From Bacteroidota bacterium (GTDB lineage Bacteria > Bacteroidota > Bacteroidia > Bacteroidales > FEN-979): 64,000 nucleotides of DNA. The position numbers and the translations under genes were made by a program. The DNA lies in assembly GCA_026391775.1 (NCBI GenBank), contig JAPLDK010000030.1:1-64000 (forward strand). Direction: 5' to 3'. A model generated the notes under the pieces. That model searched no databases. It was not told where the DNA came from and worked only from the letters and a program-made list of their open reading frames with translations. This document shows positions 25,117-34,009 of this stretch, one piece after another. Positions within the stretch are counted from its first letter, which is position 1, and every line of letters begins with the position of its first letter.

Positions 25117-27741
25117 ATGGCTAAACGATATCTGATACTCTTCCTGCTTCTCGTTCTTCTCGTGCCTGTGTCCAGGGCCCAGATCACTATCGGCCAGCAG
25201 ACCGGAGTGGATTACTCCAACCCGAAAGAATATATCATTGGCGGGATTACCGTCAGTGGAGTGAGGTACCTCGATGGAAATGTCCTGATCATGCTTTCAG
25301 GTTTGACTGTCGGCGAAAAGGTCAAGATCCCGAGCGACCGGATCACAGGGGCCGTGAGGAAGCTATGGGAACAGGGCCTGTTTGAGGATATCCAGCTATC
25401 AATCACCAGGATTGTCGATAATCAGATCTTTTTGGACATATGGATGAAGGAAAGGCCGAGGCTTTCAAAATTTCAGTTCAGCGGAATTAAAAAGTCCGAT
25501 GCGGATGAGATCCGTGAAAAGATCAGACTGGTAAAGGGAGAATATGTTACAGATAACATGATCCTCAAGACCAAAAACATCATACGGAAATATTATACCG
25601 ACAAGGGCTTTCTTAATGTCCAGATCAATATCCAGCAAAAGAAGGACACCTCGGCGGTTAATGATGTAGTCCTCTTCATCAATATCAGTAAGAATGAAAG
25701 GGTTAAGATATACCAGATCAACATTCATGGGAATACACAGCTCAGCCGCGAAATAGTCATGTCGGCCATGAAGAAGACCAAGGAAAAAAGCGTGTTCAAC
25801 CCAATGAACGACCTGAGCGGCATGATCGTGGATGTGGGTACTCATGCGGCTACCCTTGATTTTCCAGAGATCGTCAACGATGTGGAAAAACAGGGTATTG
25901 AGAATGTCAGGCTCAGGATTTTTAAATCATCAAAATTCATACCGGAAGATTACGAGGAAGACAAACAGAATTTTATCAAGAAATATAATGCCCTCGGTTA
26001 CCGGGATGCCCGGATTATCAAGGATTCCATCTCTAATTATGACGAAAGCAGTATCAATGTTGATATATGGGTGGAAGAAGGCCCGAAATACTACATCAAC
26101 AGTATCAGCTGGGTAGGCAATACCAAGTACACCGCTGATGTGCTGAACCGCTTCCTTAAACTTAAAAAGGGCGATGTTTACGACCAGGAAGCGCTGGAAA
26201 CAGCCTTATCCTATAATCCCAACGGTGCTGATATCCGTTCTCTGTATATGGATGACGGATACCTGTTCTTTGACGTGGTACCTGTGGAGGTAAAGGTGGA
26301 GAACGATTCTATTGACCTCGAAATCAGAATGCATGAAGGCCCGCAAGCTACCATAAATAAAGTCTCGATTAAGGGTAATACCAAAACCAATGACCATGTT
26401 GCCCTCCGCGAGATTCAGACCAGGCCCGGGCAGTTATTCAGCCGTGACAATCTTATCCGTTCCCAGCGCCAGCTTGCCCAGCTTAAATATTTTGATGCCG
26501 AAAAACTGACTCCGAATGTAAATCCCAAGCCGGAACTGGGACAGGTTGATATTGAGTACGGGGTAGAAGAAACTTCTGCCGACCAGGTTGAACTTTCGGG
26601 AGGCTGGGGATATGGCAGGATCATCGGTACCCTTGGTTTATCGTTCAATAATTTCTCGCTCAGGAATATCACCAACTTTAAAGCCTGGAGGCCTATTCCC
26701 GCGGGGGACGGGCAAAAACTGAGCGTCAGGTTCCAGACATACGGGAAAGGCTATTACAGTTATTCCTTCTCCTTCACCGAACCCTGGGTTGGCGGAAAAA
26801 AACCTCTGGCACTGAGCCTTTCTTATGTACATTCACGCTATACCAACGGCCTTGCCAATGACGATCCCCTGTTTGGGTTTTTCAAGATCGACGGGGTTTC
26901 TGTCGGTCTCGGTTCCCAGCTGAAGTGGCCCGACAATTATTTTACTTTGTACCAGTCATTTAATTACAATAAATATACAACCCAGAATTATTCCTCAATT
27001 TTCTCTTTCGGTGGCGGTAATGGTACATACAATGCCCTGAGTTATTCTGTTGTACTTTCAAGAAATTCTGTGGATGCTCCCATCTTTGCAAGAAGCGGTT
27101 CGGAGTTTTCAATTACAGGAGAAGTCACACCGCCTTATTCTCTGTTCAAGGGAAACGTGGATTATAGCACAATGTCGGTCAATGAAAAGTATAAATGGGT
27201 TGAATTCTGGAAATTCAAATTCAAGGGAGCATGGTACATCAACCTAATTCAAAAGCTGGTTCTGACGCCAAGGGTACAGTTCGGTGTGCTGGGTGCCTAC
27301 AATTATGATCTCGGGATAACGCCTTTCCAGCGTTTTTACCTGGGTGGAGATGGCTTGACAGGGTATAATAACATGGACGGCAGGGAACTTATCGGGATGA
27401 GAGGCTATGCCAACAACTCGTTAACGCCGGGGTATCCCAATACAATACTCGGTGGAGTCTGCTATACAAAATATACGCTTGAACTGAGGTATCCTATCTC
27501 TTTGAACCCTTCCGCAACTATTTATGCACTTACCTTCCTGGAGGCCGGCAACGACTGGGCAGCATGGAGAGAGTTCAATCCGTTCAATGTATATCGTTCG
27601 GTGGGTGTCGGGATAAGGGTGTTCCTGCCGATGTTCGGGCTGCTGGGTCTCGACTGGGGGTATGGCCTGGATCCGGTACCGAATGCACCGGGTGCGAATG
27701 GCAGCCAGTTCCATTTCTCAATCAATTCATCACTTGATTAA
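25117..27741 (+). CDS. bamA: Outer-membrane protein assembly factor BamA
   Basis: About 874 residues from ATG 25117; a TTG at 25090 in the same frame would overlap uppS and spoil the signal peptide MAKRYLILFLLLVL...SRAQ. Five POTRA domains can be followed (for example GGITVSGVRYLDGNVLIMLS, QINIHGNTQLSREIVMSAMK, SISWVGNTKYTADVLNRFLK, KVSIKGNTKTNDHVALREIQ). The 16-strand barrel comes next, with the essential loop-6 VRGF-type motif as MRGYAN. Inserts beta-barrels into the outer membrane. Followed at 11 nt by two Skp/OmpH chaperone genes, its functional partners. Confidence 0.97.
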   Translation: MAKRYLILFLLLVLLVPVSRAQITIGQQTGVDYSNPKEYIIGGITVSGVRYLDGNVLIMLSGLTVGEKVKIPSDRITGAVRKLWEQGLFEDIQLSITRIVDNQIFLDIWMKERPRLSKFQFSGIKKSDADEIREKIRLVKGEYVTDNMILKTKNIIRKYYTDKGFLNVQINIQQKKDTSAVNDVVLFINISKNERVKIYQINIHGNTQLSREIVMSAMKKTKEKSVFNPMNDLSGMIVDVGTHAATLDFPEIVNDVEKQGIENVRLRIFKSSKFIPEDYEEDKQNFIKKYNALGYRDARIIKDSISNYDESSINVDIWVEEGPKYYINSISWVGNTKYTADVLNRFLKLKKGDVYDQEALETALSYNPNGADIRSLYMDDGYLFFDVVPVEVKVENDSIDLEIRMHEGPQATINKVSIKGNTKTNDHVALREIQTRPGQLFSRDNLIRSQRQLAQLKYFDAEKLTPNVNPKPELGQVDIEYGVEETSADQVELSGGWGYGRIIGTLGLSFNNFSLRNITNFKAWRPIPAGDGQKLSVRFQTYGKGYYSYSFSFTEPWVGGKKPLALSLSYVHSRYTNGLANDDPLFGFFKIDGVSVGLGSQLKWPDNYFTLYQSFNYNKYTTQNYSSIFSFGGGNGTYNALSYSVVLSRNSVDAPIFARSGSEFSITGEVTPPYSLFKGNVDYSTMSVNEKYKWVEFWKFKFKGAWYINLIQKLVLTPRVQFGVLGAYNYDLGITPFQRFYLGGDGLTGYNNMDGRELIGMRGYANNSLTPGYPNTILGGVCYTKYTLELRYPISLNPSATIYALTFLEAGNDWAAWREFNPFNVYRSVGVGIRVFLPMFGLLGLDWGYGLDPVPNAPGANGSQFHFSINSSLD

Positions 27742-27752
27742 AAACATAGCTT

Positions 27753-28388
27753 ATGAAAAAGTTAGCATTAATAGTAATTGCGTTTTTCCTGCTGGCATCA
27801 CTGAGCCAGGCACAGAAGTTCGCATATGTCGACAGCCAGTACATACTGGATAACATTCCTGAATTTGCAGAAGCACAGGCTCAGCTTGATGAATTAAGTA
27901 ACCAGTATCAGAAGGAGATTGACGCGAAATTTGCTGAAGTAGACAAAATGTACAAGGAATTTCAGGCCCAGGCGGTCCTTCTTCCGGAAGATATGAAAAA
28001 GAAAAAGGAACAGGAGATTCTGGATGCCGAAAAAGAAGCAAAAAGCCTTCAGAAAACAAAATTCGGGAAAGACGGCGACCTGTTTAAAAAGAGGCAGGAG
28101 TTTGTAAAACCCATCCAGGAGAAGATCTACAATGCCATCCAGGATATTGCAACAAGTAACAATTATGCCGTGATTTTTGACAAGGGCGGCAGCCTTTCCA
28201 TTTTATTTGCAAACCCCAAGTACGACATCAGCGATGAGGTGCTTGATAAACTGGGAGCCAGTTTATCGGGACGTAAGGGTAAGGGAGGGAAACCTGGCGA
28301 TACCGGTGGAGCTAAACCGGCTGAAACCGGAGGAGGCAGGCCTGGAGACACCAGCGGAGGAAAAGATGTCAAGGGTGGAAAAAAATAA
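27753..28388 (+). CDS. OmpH/Skp-family periplasmic chaperone with Gly/Lys-rich tail
   Basis: 211 residues. Signal peptide 1-20 (ASLSQAQ). Core of the Skp fold: FAYVDSQYILDNIPEFAEAQ, a long charged coiled-coil (residues 45-115), then NYAVIFDKGGSLSILFANPK. Skp holds unfolded barrel proteins for BamA. The unusual part is a ~40-residue tail of repeats of the type K/R-P-G/A-D/E-T-G-G, low in complexity, absent from the second copy. 11 nt after bamA. Confidence 0.93.
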   Translation: MKKLALIVIAFFLLASLSQAQKFAYVDSQYILDNIPEFAEAQAQLDELSNQYQKEIDAKFAEVDKMYKEFQAQAVLLPEDMKKKKEQEILDAEKEAKSLQKTKFGKDGDLFKKRQEFVKPIQEKIYNAIQDIATSNNYAVIFDKGGSLSILFANPKYDISDEVLDKLGASLSGRKGKGGKPGDTGGAKPAETGGGRPGDTSGGKDVKGGKK

Positions 28389-28403
28389 GACCCGGCCTGT
28401 TTG

Positions 28404-28433
28404 TTTGGCATTCAGGAATTTTTAATAATTTTG
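28404..28433 (+). promoter_or_regulatory. Candidate promoter for the second ompH gene
   Basis: TTTG at 28404-28407, 18 nt spacer, TAATTTTG at 28426-28433: a good Bacteroidetes-type promoter, 38 nt before the start codon. It suggests that the second chaperone gene is also transcribed separately from bamA. Confidence 0.55.
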
Positions 28434-28471
28434 CAGTCCCAATAAGAGTATAAACCATTTAATAGCACAAA

Positions 28472-28993
28472 ATGAAAAAGTTAGCAAAGATTTTTGCCGT
28501 TGTTGCACTTGTTTTCTGTATATCAGCATTAGCCCAGGCACAGAATCCTGTTAAAATCGGCCACGTTGAATTCAATACACTTCTCCAGGCCATGCCTGGC
28601 ATTGATTCTGTAAAAATCAAACTTCAGGTATACCAGAAAACCCTTACCGACCAGATGGATGCCATGAAATCGGAATTTGAAAATAAATATATGGATTTCC
28701 AGTCACAGGCTGCAACCATGTCGGATCTGATCAAACAGACCAAGGAGAAAGAATTGCAGGACCTCCAGGCACGCATCGATGCTTTCCAGCAAAAAGCACA
28801 GCAGGATATGCAGGCAAAACAGCAGGAACTTGTACAGCCTTTTATTGACAAAGCCAAGGTTGCTGTAAAAGAAGTTGCAAAAGAAAACAAGTTCACCTAT
28901 ATTCTTAACTCCATTGAGGATGTCGTATTGTATAGCGAAACGGGTGACGATATCATGCCGTTGGTAAAGAAGAAACTTGGAATAACTAATTAG
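28472..28993 (+). CDS. OmpH/Skp-family periplasmic chaperone
   Basis: 173 residues. Signal peptide 1-23 (ALAQAQ), then the Skp core VKIGHVEFNTLLQAMPGIDS, a Gln/Lys-rich coiled-coil (about 60-135) and the closing FTYILNSIEDVVLYSETGDD. No low-complexity tail, unlike the copy just upstream. Having two or more tandem Skp genes behind bamA is common in Bacteroidetes. Convergent with nadB, 28 nt apart, with no clear terminator hairpin between them. Confidence 0.94.
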   Translation: MKKLAKIFAVVALVFCISALAQAQNPVKIGHVEFNTLLQAMPGIDSVKIKLQVYQKTLTDQMDAMKSEFENKYMDFQSQAATMSDLIKQTKEKELQDLQARIDAFQQKAQQDMQAKQQELVQPFIDKAKVAVKEVAKENKFTYILNSIEDVVLYSETGDDIMPLVKKKLGITN

Positions 28994-29021
28994 TCATATA
29001 AAAAAACTGACTCCTGCGGGC

Positions 29022-30596
29022 TTACTTTTTCTTTGAGACTTTCGGATAATCCAGGGAATAATGCAATCCCCTGCTTTCATGTCTTACTTTTGCCGCTTTA
29101 ATGATCAGATACCCTATGTTGATAAGGTTCCGCACTTCACAGATCTTCCGGGTAAGAATTGATTTATCATACAATTCCTCCGTTTCCCTGTACAATATTT
29201 CCAGGCGGTCGAGAGCTCGTTGCAAGCGGAGGTTTGACCTGACAATACCTACATAATTGCTCATGATGCTCTGTACTTCTTTCAGGGTCTGGGTGATCAG
29301 CACCATTTCCTCGTTAAGTACGGTACCTTCGGCATCCCAGTCGGGAACATCATCACGGAAGTGAATGGAATTGACCTTGCTGATGGCATCGGCACTGGAT
29401 CGGTGAGAGAAAACCAGGGACTCCAGCAGAGAGTTTGATGCAAGCCGGTTAGCGCCGTGAAGGCCGGTTGACGCACATTCACCTGAGGCATAAAGGTTAC
29501 GGATTGTGCTTCTGCCGAACTCATCAGTACGTATGCCGCCGCAGGTGTAATGAGCTGCAGGCACAACCGGGATCAGGTCCCTGGTAATGTCAATCCCTAC
29601 GCTGAGGCATTTTGCGTAAATGGTCGGAAAATGATTAATCACTTCGTTTTTCGGAAGGTGCCGGCAATCGAGACATACATAATCATCCCCGCTGATCTTC
29701 ATTTCATTGTCAATGGCACGGGCCACAATATCCCTCGGAGCAAGTTCAAGCCTGGAGTCATATTTATACATGAATTCCTTGCCTTCACGGGTCCTGAGCA
29801 GAGCCCCAAAGCCCCTTACTGCCTCAGAAATCAGAAAAGCCGGTTTTTCTTCAGTATGATACAGTGAAGTGGGATGGAACTGGATAAATTCCATGTTGTC
29901 AACAGCTCCCTTTGCCCTGTAAACCATGGCAATGCCATCGCCGGTTGCGATAAGGGGGTTCGTAGTATTGGTATATACATTCCCGGCACCTCCTGTAGAG
30001 ACCAGGGTTATTTTTGAAAGTATAGTCTCAACCAGTCTGGTGCGGGGGTTAATCACATAAACACCATAGCAGGTGATATCCTTTGTCTTTTTATTCACTT
30101 CAATGCCCAGGTGGTGCTGGGTTATGAGGTCCACAGTAAAATAATTTTCAAGGATTTCGATATTGGGATGGCGTTTCACCTGATCGAGAAGGGTGTCTTC
30201 AATTTCCCTTCCGGTCTTGTCCTTATGGTGCAGAACCCTGTATTCGGAATGCCCACCTTCCTTGGCAAGGTCGAATTTCCCGGATTTTGTCTTGTCAAAC
30301 TTGGCTCCCCACCGGATCAGCTCACGAATACGGTCGGTTGATTCGGTAATGGTAAGCCTCACAATATGTTCATCGCAGAGACCGTCACCAGCAATGATGG
30401 TATCCTGGATATGTTTCTCAAAAGTGTCGGGAGTATGCATTACAGCTGCAATACCGCCCTGGGCCCAGCTTGTGGCTGTATCATCCATCTTGGATTTGGT
30501 AACTATGCAAACCTTGCCGTGTTTCGCAACTTTAAGTGCAAAGGATAAACCGGCTATACCTGAGCCTATTACCAGGAAATCAACTTTTTTCTGCAT
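29022..30596 (-). CDS. nadB: L-aspartate oxidase
   Basis: About 524 residues from ATG 30596; a TTG two codons upstream is less likely. FAD-dependent oxidation of L-aspartate to iminoaspartate, the first step of quinolinate and NAD synthesis. FAD-binding VIGSGIAGLSFALKVA, TSWAQGGIAAVM, substrate-site EFIQFHPTSLYH, ARAIDNEM, and GIRTDEFGRSTIRNLYASGE with GANRLASNSLLESLVF are all present, followed by the helical succinate-dehydrogenase-flavoprotein-like C-terminal domain. nadA and nadC are not in the window. 13 nt downstream of sucB on the same strand. Confidence 0.96.
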   Translation of the reverse strand: MQKKVDFLVIGSGIAGLSFALKVAKHGKVCIVTKSKMDDTATSWAQGGIAAVMHTPDTFEKHIQDTIIAGDGLCDEHIVRLTITESTDRIRELIRWGAKFDKTKSGKFDLAKEGGHSEYRVLHHKDKTGREIEDTLLDQVKRHPNIEILENYFTVDLITQHHLGIEVNKKTKDITCYGVYVINPRTRLVETILSKITLVSTGGAGNVYTNTTNPLIATGDGIAMVYRAKGAVDNMEFIQFHPTSLYHTEEKPAFLISEAVRGFGALLRTREGKEFMYKYDSRLELAPRDIVARAIDNEMKISGDDYVCLDCRHLPKNEVINHFPTIYAKCLSVGIDITRDLIPVVPAAHYTCGGIRTDEFGRSTIRNLYASGECASTGLHGANRLASNSLLESLVFSHRSSADAISKVNSIHFRDDVPDWDAEGTVLNEEMVLITQTLKEVQSIMSNYVGIVRSNLRLQRALDRLEILYRETEELYDKSILTRKICEVRNLINIGYLIIKAAKVRHESRGLHYSLDYPKVSKKK

Positions 30597-30609
30597 GGTC
30601 AATGAGTAT

Positions 30610-31875
30610 TTACAGGTCGAGCAGAAGGGTTACCGGGTCTTCGCCCATAGTGAGCATTTTTAAGGGGTCCTCCATCAGTTCTTTCACTTTGATCAGAAAC
30701 CCTACCGAATCCTTCCCGTCTATCACACGGTGGTCGTAGGAAAGGGCAACGTACATCATAGGGGCAACCACGACCTGCCTGTCAACGGCAATAGGCCTGT
30801 CCATGATCTTATGCATTCCGAGGATGGCGCTTTGAGGCGGGTTCAGAATTGGAGTCGACATAAGCGAGCCAAATACACCGCCGTTAGTAATAGTAAAAGT
30901 ACCGCCTTTCATATCGTCAATGCTGAGTTTGCCGTCACGGGCTTTTACGGCATATTCCTTGACTTTGATCTCAAGCCCGGCGAGGCTCAATGATTCAGCG
31001 TTTCTGATCACCGGAACGACCAGCCCCTTTGGAGCGCTTACGGCAATGCCAATATCAACATATCCCGGGCTTACAAGTTCTTCACCGTCTATCATGCTGT
31101 TGACCTGAGGGAAGTCCTGGATTGCGATGGTCACAGCCTTTGCAAACAAAGACATCAGCCCGATACCAACACCGTATTTCGCCTTGAAAACCTCGCTGTA
31201 AGTATCTTTAAGTTTGAGCGCGGCAGTCATATTTATCTCGTTGAAAGTGGTCAGCATGGCCGTCTGATTCTTAACAGCAACCAGGCGTTCGGCAAGTTTA
31301 AGCCTTAGCGTTGTAAGTTTTTTCCTCTCTTCCTTTCTTATGCTGCTGAAGGCGGATGAGGGAGCATCGGCCTTTCTGCCTTTGATGAATTCTTCAACAT
31401 CATTCCGGTTAATTTTCTTCCCGGGGAAAGCCTTTGAAAGCTCAGTTGCTTTAACTCCCTTTTCCTCAATAATTTTTTTTGCAAGCGGAGATGCATGGAG
31501 TTTCTCCAATCCTTCTGAAGCAGCAGCAGCAGGTTTCTGTTCTTTGGCAGCCTGGGCTGATCCTGAAGCCTTTGTACCGGTTTCTGCGCTTATGGCATCA
31601 GGAGAAATACCGGGCTTTTTCACGCTTGTACCAGCCCCTGAAGCAGGCCCGATAACAGCAATTACAGCGCCGACTGCAATAGTGTCTCCTTCTGCTGCTT
31701 TCAGGCTTATGATCCCGTCCTCGGGTGCCGCTACAGGAAACGATGCCTTGTCGGAATCGATCTCTACAACTTCCTGATCTTTTTCAACCTGTTCTCCTTC
31801 GCTTACCAGCCATTTTGCCAGCTGGACCTGTGAAATGGATTCACCCGGACTGGGGACTTTGATCTCAATTGCCAT
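30610..31875 (-). CDS. sucB: Dihydrolipoamide succinyltransferase, E2 of 2-oxoglutarate dehydrogenase
   Basis: 421 residues. Lipoyl domain 1-77 with the modified lysine in [11 protein letters not shown], an Ala/Pro/Lys linker, a peripheral-subunit-binding domain at about 125-165 ([15 protein letters not shown]), and the catalytic acyltransferase domain with [14 protein letters not shown] and the active-site [16 protein letters not shown]. The TTFNEINM signature and the nearby sucA indicate succinyl rather than acetyl transfer. Acts in the cytoplasmic TCA-cycle complex with SucA and an E3 lipoamide dehydrogenase, which is not in this window. Preceded by two unrelated genes that separate it from sucA. 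Confidence 0.95.
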   Translation of the reverse strand: MAIEIKVPSPGESISQVQLAKWLVSEGEQVEKDQEVVEIDSDKASFPVAAPEDGIISLKAAEGDTIAVGAVIAVIGPASGAGTSVKKPGISPDAISAETGTKASGSAQAAKEQKPAAAASEGLEKLHASPLAKKIIEEKGVKATELSKAFPGKKINRNDVEEFIKGRKADAPSSAFSSIRKEERKKLTTLRLKLAERLVAVKNQTAMLTTFNEINMTAALKLKDTYSEVFKAKYGVGIGLMSLFAKAVTIAIQDFPQVNSMIDGEELVSPGYVDIGIAVSAPKGLVVPVIRNAESLSLAGLEIKVKEYAVKARDGKLSIDDMKGGTFTITNGGVFGSLMSTPILNPPQSAILGMHKIMDRPIAVDRQVVVAPMMYVALSYDHRVIDGKDSVGFLIKVKELMEDPLKMLTMGEDPVTLLLDL

Positions 31876-31880
31876 GGTTT

Positions 31881-32105
31881 TTACTTCCTTTTCTCCCTGG
31901 AATTCTTTAAGGAATCAACGGTTTTCTGGTCCGCTGAATTGTGGATGATCCTTTGATTATTTTCTTTGGGAGCAGATTTGTTCATGGTATCTGCTACAAT
32001 CTCTCCCGCTTTATCTGTTTTAACCGCATGCTGCGCATTTTTAGGGCAGCAGAAAAACAGGAAGGGGACCAGGAGCAAAACCTTAACTGATAATGATCTT
32101 TTCAT
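31881..32105 (-). CDS. Small exported or lipid-anchored protein of unknown function
   Basis: 74 residues. Hydrophobic N-terminus ([14 protein letters not shown]) with a Cys pair that could be a weak lipobox, then a short hydrophilic Lys/Asn-rich chain. No domain recognised. Its start overlaps the end of the T9SS-protein gene by 23 nt and its stop is 5 nt before the sucB start, so it is translated within the same transcript if real. Prediction rests on this packing and the signal-like N-terminus. Confidence 0.6.
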   Translation of the reverse strand: MKRSLSVKVLLLVPFLFFCCPKNAQHAVKTDKAGEIVADTMNKSAPKENNQRIIHNSADQKTVDSLKNSREKRK

Positions 32106-33948
32106 TTTTCAATACTGTTTTATCCGACATCAGGATAATGAAATATATGCCTGGTTTAAGGTTTGCCTTATTAAATGTAAATATGTTCTTCCCCTGGTAT
32201 CCTTTGCCTTCATAAAGCATTCTAACAAGTTTGCCATTTTCATCCATAATGTTGACAGTGAGTGTTGCTGCTCCCTCAAGTGAAAACTCCAGTGAAAAGA
32301 TATCAACAACGGGGTTCGGGTAAACCTTCAGATTGGCAGCCTGGGCAGGACCGGGGGCAATTCCGTTGGAATTATCAAAGACCTCGGCAATCCAGGTATC
32401 CCATTGATTGTTGGTAAACCCGTAGGCCCCGCTCATCCAGCAGGTAGGCGTGGCAGCATTGTATTTTCGGTAGATGCCCGAATAATCCCCCCATCGCTCG
32501 GGGTCGCCTGTATAATAAACAAAGTTAGCGCCCTGTTTTACTTCAATTGAGCCAGACCAGTTCATGGTATTATCACATTCCACAACCCTCACGGATGGAT
32601 AGCTTGTAGTGCTCGACTTCTGAAATCCGATGAGGGCTGCCTGGTCGCTGTTATTCACCCCGCTTGAGGCCACGGAAGGATAGCAGTAATCGGCTCCGTC
32701 GAGCCCGAAGGTAACGGAAGTGTTCTGTAATGAAGTCACATCAAGCCTGTTGTAATTGATCCCGCAGTAATTGTTGGTAAAAACGGAATTGAATACGAAA
32801 TGAACAACATTGTTAAGGTAGAATCCGCCGAGGGTGCGGGAGTCATTGGTGTTCAGCCTTACGGAGGTCCCGGGCTGGAGCGCATTGGGAGCAACCTGGT
32901 AAGCCGGCATGTTGATCGAATAATACCTTAGCTCGGCTAATCCGGTAGAAAGGTCATCGGTAAGATTGTAGAACCTGAATTTATTATCATCGGAGGATGA
33001 AGTGGCTACAAGATAGCATCCGGGGCCGTAACTTCCCTGTTGTCCATAGGAAACCGGGCAAAGAGTAAAAGGACTGCCGTCAATATTATACCATATCTTA
33101 GATTCGATAATTCCTCCGTGGAAAGCCGGGCCTTTTGTGATCTGGTAAAGCACGGCCTGGTTGAATTTGCCGTCGGAATCACGGAAGAGGTTCCCGGTGA
33201 TGTAAAGCTCGTTATTGGAGTAGGCCAGTTTCGGGTAATCGAAAGCACTTCCGTCGTTCAAAGGGTTTCCCGACATTTTGTAATAATACCAACCGTCGGT
33301 GGGGGTGTTCGACTTGGAGAAGAAGACCAGCAGTTTTGATTTCGCTGAATTCAGAGGAGATACCTGGCAGAAAAAGACAAAGCGGTCGACGGTTGCATCA
33401 TAGATCACAACAGGGTCACAAACTCCTGTAATCTGGGGGTCGCCTATAAAAGAGATCAGGTCGTTATAATACAGGTTGGCACCCTGGGTGTTGGTGTAAA
33501 AAATGATTGTATTCGTCACGCTAACAATTAAACCGTTGTTGGAAATTGCAATAGAGTTATCAAGAGGGGAGCTCCCATTACAATGGTTGCCTCCGAAGTA
33601 TCCGCCGATCACAGGAATTGCTCCGTTGCCGGAGTTCTCTGAGGATGCTGATTTTTCGTGAAGGTTGGCCAGTTTTGCCTGGAGGCGTTCTGCTTTAAGC
33701 CTTTCCACCTCTTCGTTCCTTTCGGTGGAATGCATAATGGGGGCGGGGTTTACAATGGCCCTCCATAACAGGTCGGCAGAGGGGTTGTTTACAAATCCCA
33801 TGCATTTAGAAGAGAAAGTAATGCTTTTCGACCCTGTTGTGGGATTCAACTGCCTGTCAATAGCCGACATATCGGCTTTGGCATGCTGTGCAATTGTTAA
33901 ACCTGCGGGCAGCAGGCAGATCAATAAAAACAGGTACAACTTTTTCAT
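32083..33948 (-). CDS. Secreted surface protein with T9SS sorting domain, inside the suc run
   Basis: 621 residues. Signal peptide 1-20 (GLTIAQ), a short helical Arg/Lys/Glu segment at about 80-105, then a large beta-rich region of ~430 residues with propeller-like repeats (VVIYDATVDRFVFFCQVS, DYPKLAYSNNELYITGNLF, YLNNVVHFVFNSVF) and several cysteines. The T9SS domain is at about 540-621 (VYPNPVVDIFSLEF ... LKPGIYFIILMSDKT). Predicted to be cell-surface attached; ligand unknown. Lies 61 nt downstream of sucA and overlaps the small gene before sucB, an odd position for a surface protein. Confidence 0.88.
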   Translation of the reverse strand: MKKLYLFLLICLLPAGLTIAQHAKADMSAIDRQLNPTTGSKSITFSSKCMGFVNNPSADLLWRAIVNPAPIMHSTERNEEVERLKAERLQAKLANLHEKSASSENSGNGAIPVIGGYFGGNHCNGSSPLDNSIAISNNGLIVSVTNTIIFYTNTQGANLYYNDLISFIGDPQITGVCDPVVIYDATVDRFVFFCQVSPLNSAKSKLLVFFSKSNTPTDGWYYYKMSGNPLNDGSAFDYPKLAYSNNELYITGNLFRDSDGKFNQAVLYQITKGPAFHGGIIESKIWYNIDGSPFTLCPVSYGQQGSYGPGCYLVATSSSDDNKFRFYNLTDDLSTGLAELRYYSINMPAYQVAPNALQPGTSVRLNTNDSRTLGGFYLNNVVHFVFNSVFTNNYCGINYNRLDVTSLQNTSVTFGLDGADYCYPSVASSGVNNSDQAALIGFQKSSTTSYPSVRVVECDNTMNWSGSIEVKQGANFVYYTGDPERWGDYSGIYRKYNAATPTCWMSGAYGFTNNQWDTWIAEVFDNSNGIAPGPAQAANLKVYPNPVVDIFSLEFSLEGAATLTVNIMDENGKLVRMLYEGKGYQGKNIFTFNKANLKPGIYFIILMSDKTVLKNEKIIIS

Positions 33949-34009
33949 GGCTGGTGGTTTTGGAAATGCTAAGGTAAGGAATATTGATCCCGGTTCAAAA
34001 TTTCAGGCA

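Noticed and set aside
30610-31875. Pyruvate dehydrogenase E2 instead of sucB
   Set aside because: Single lipoyl domain, TTFNEINM signature and the nearby E1 of the 2-oxoglutarate type favour the succinyltransferase.
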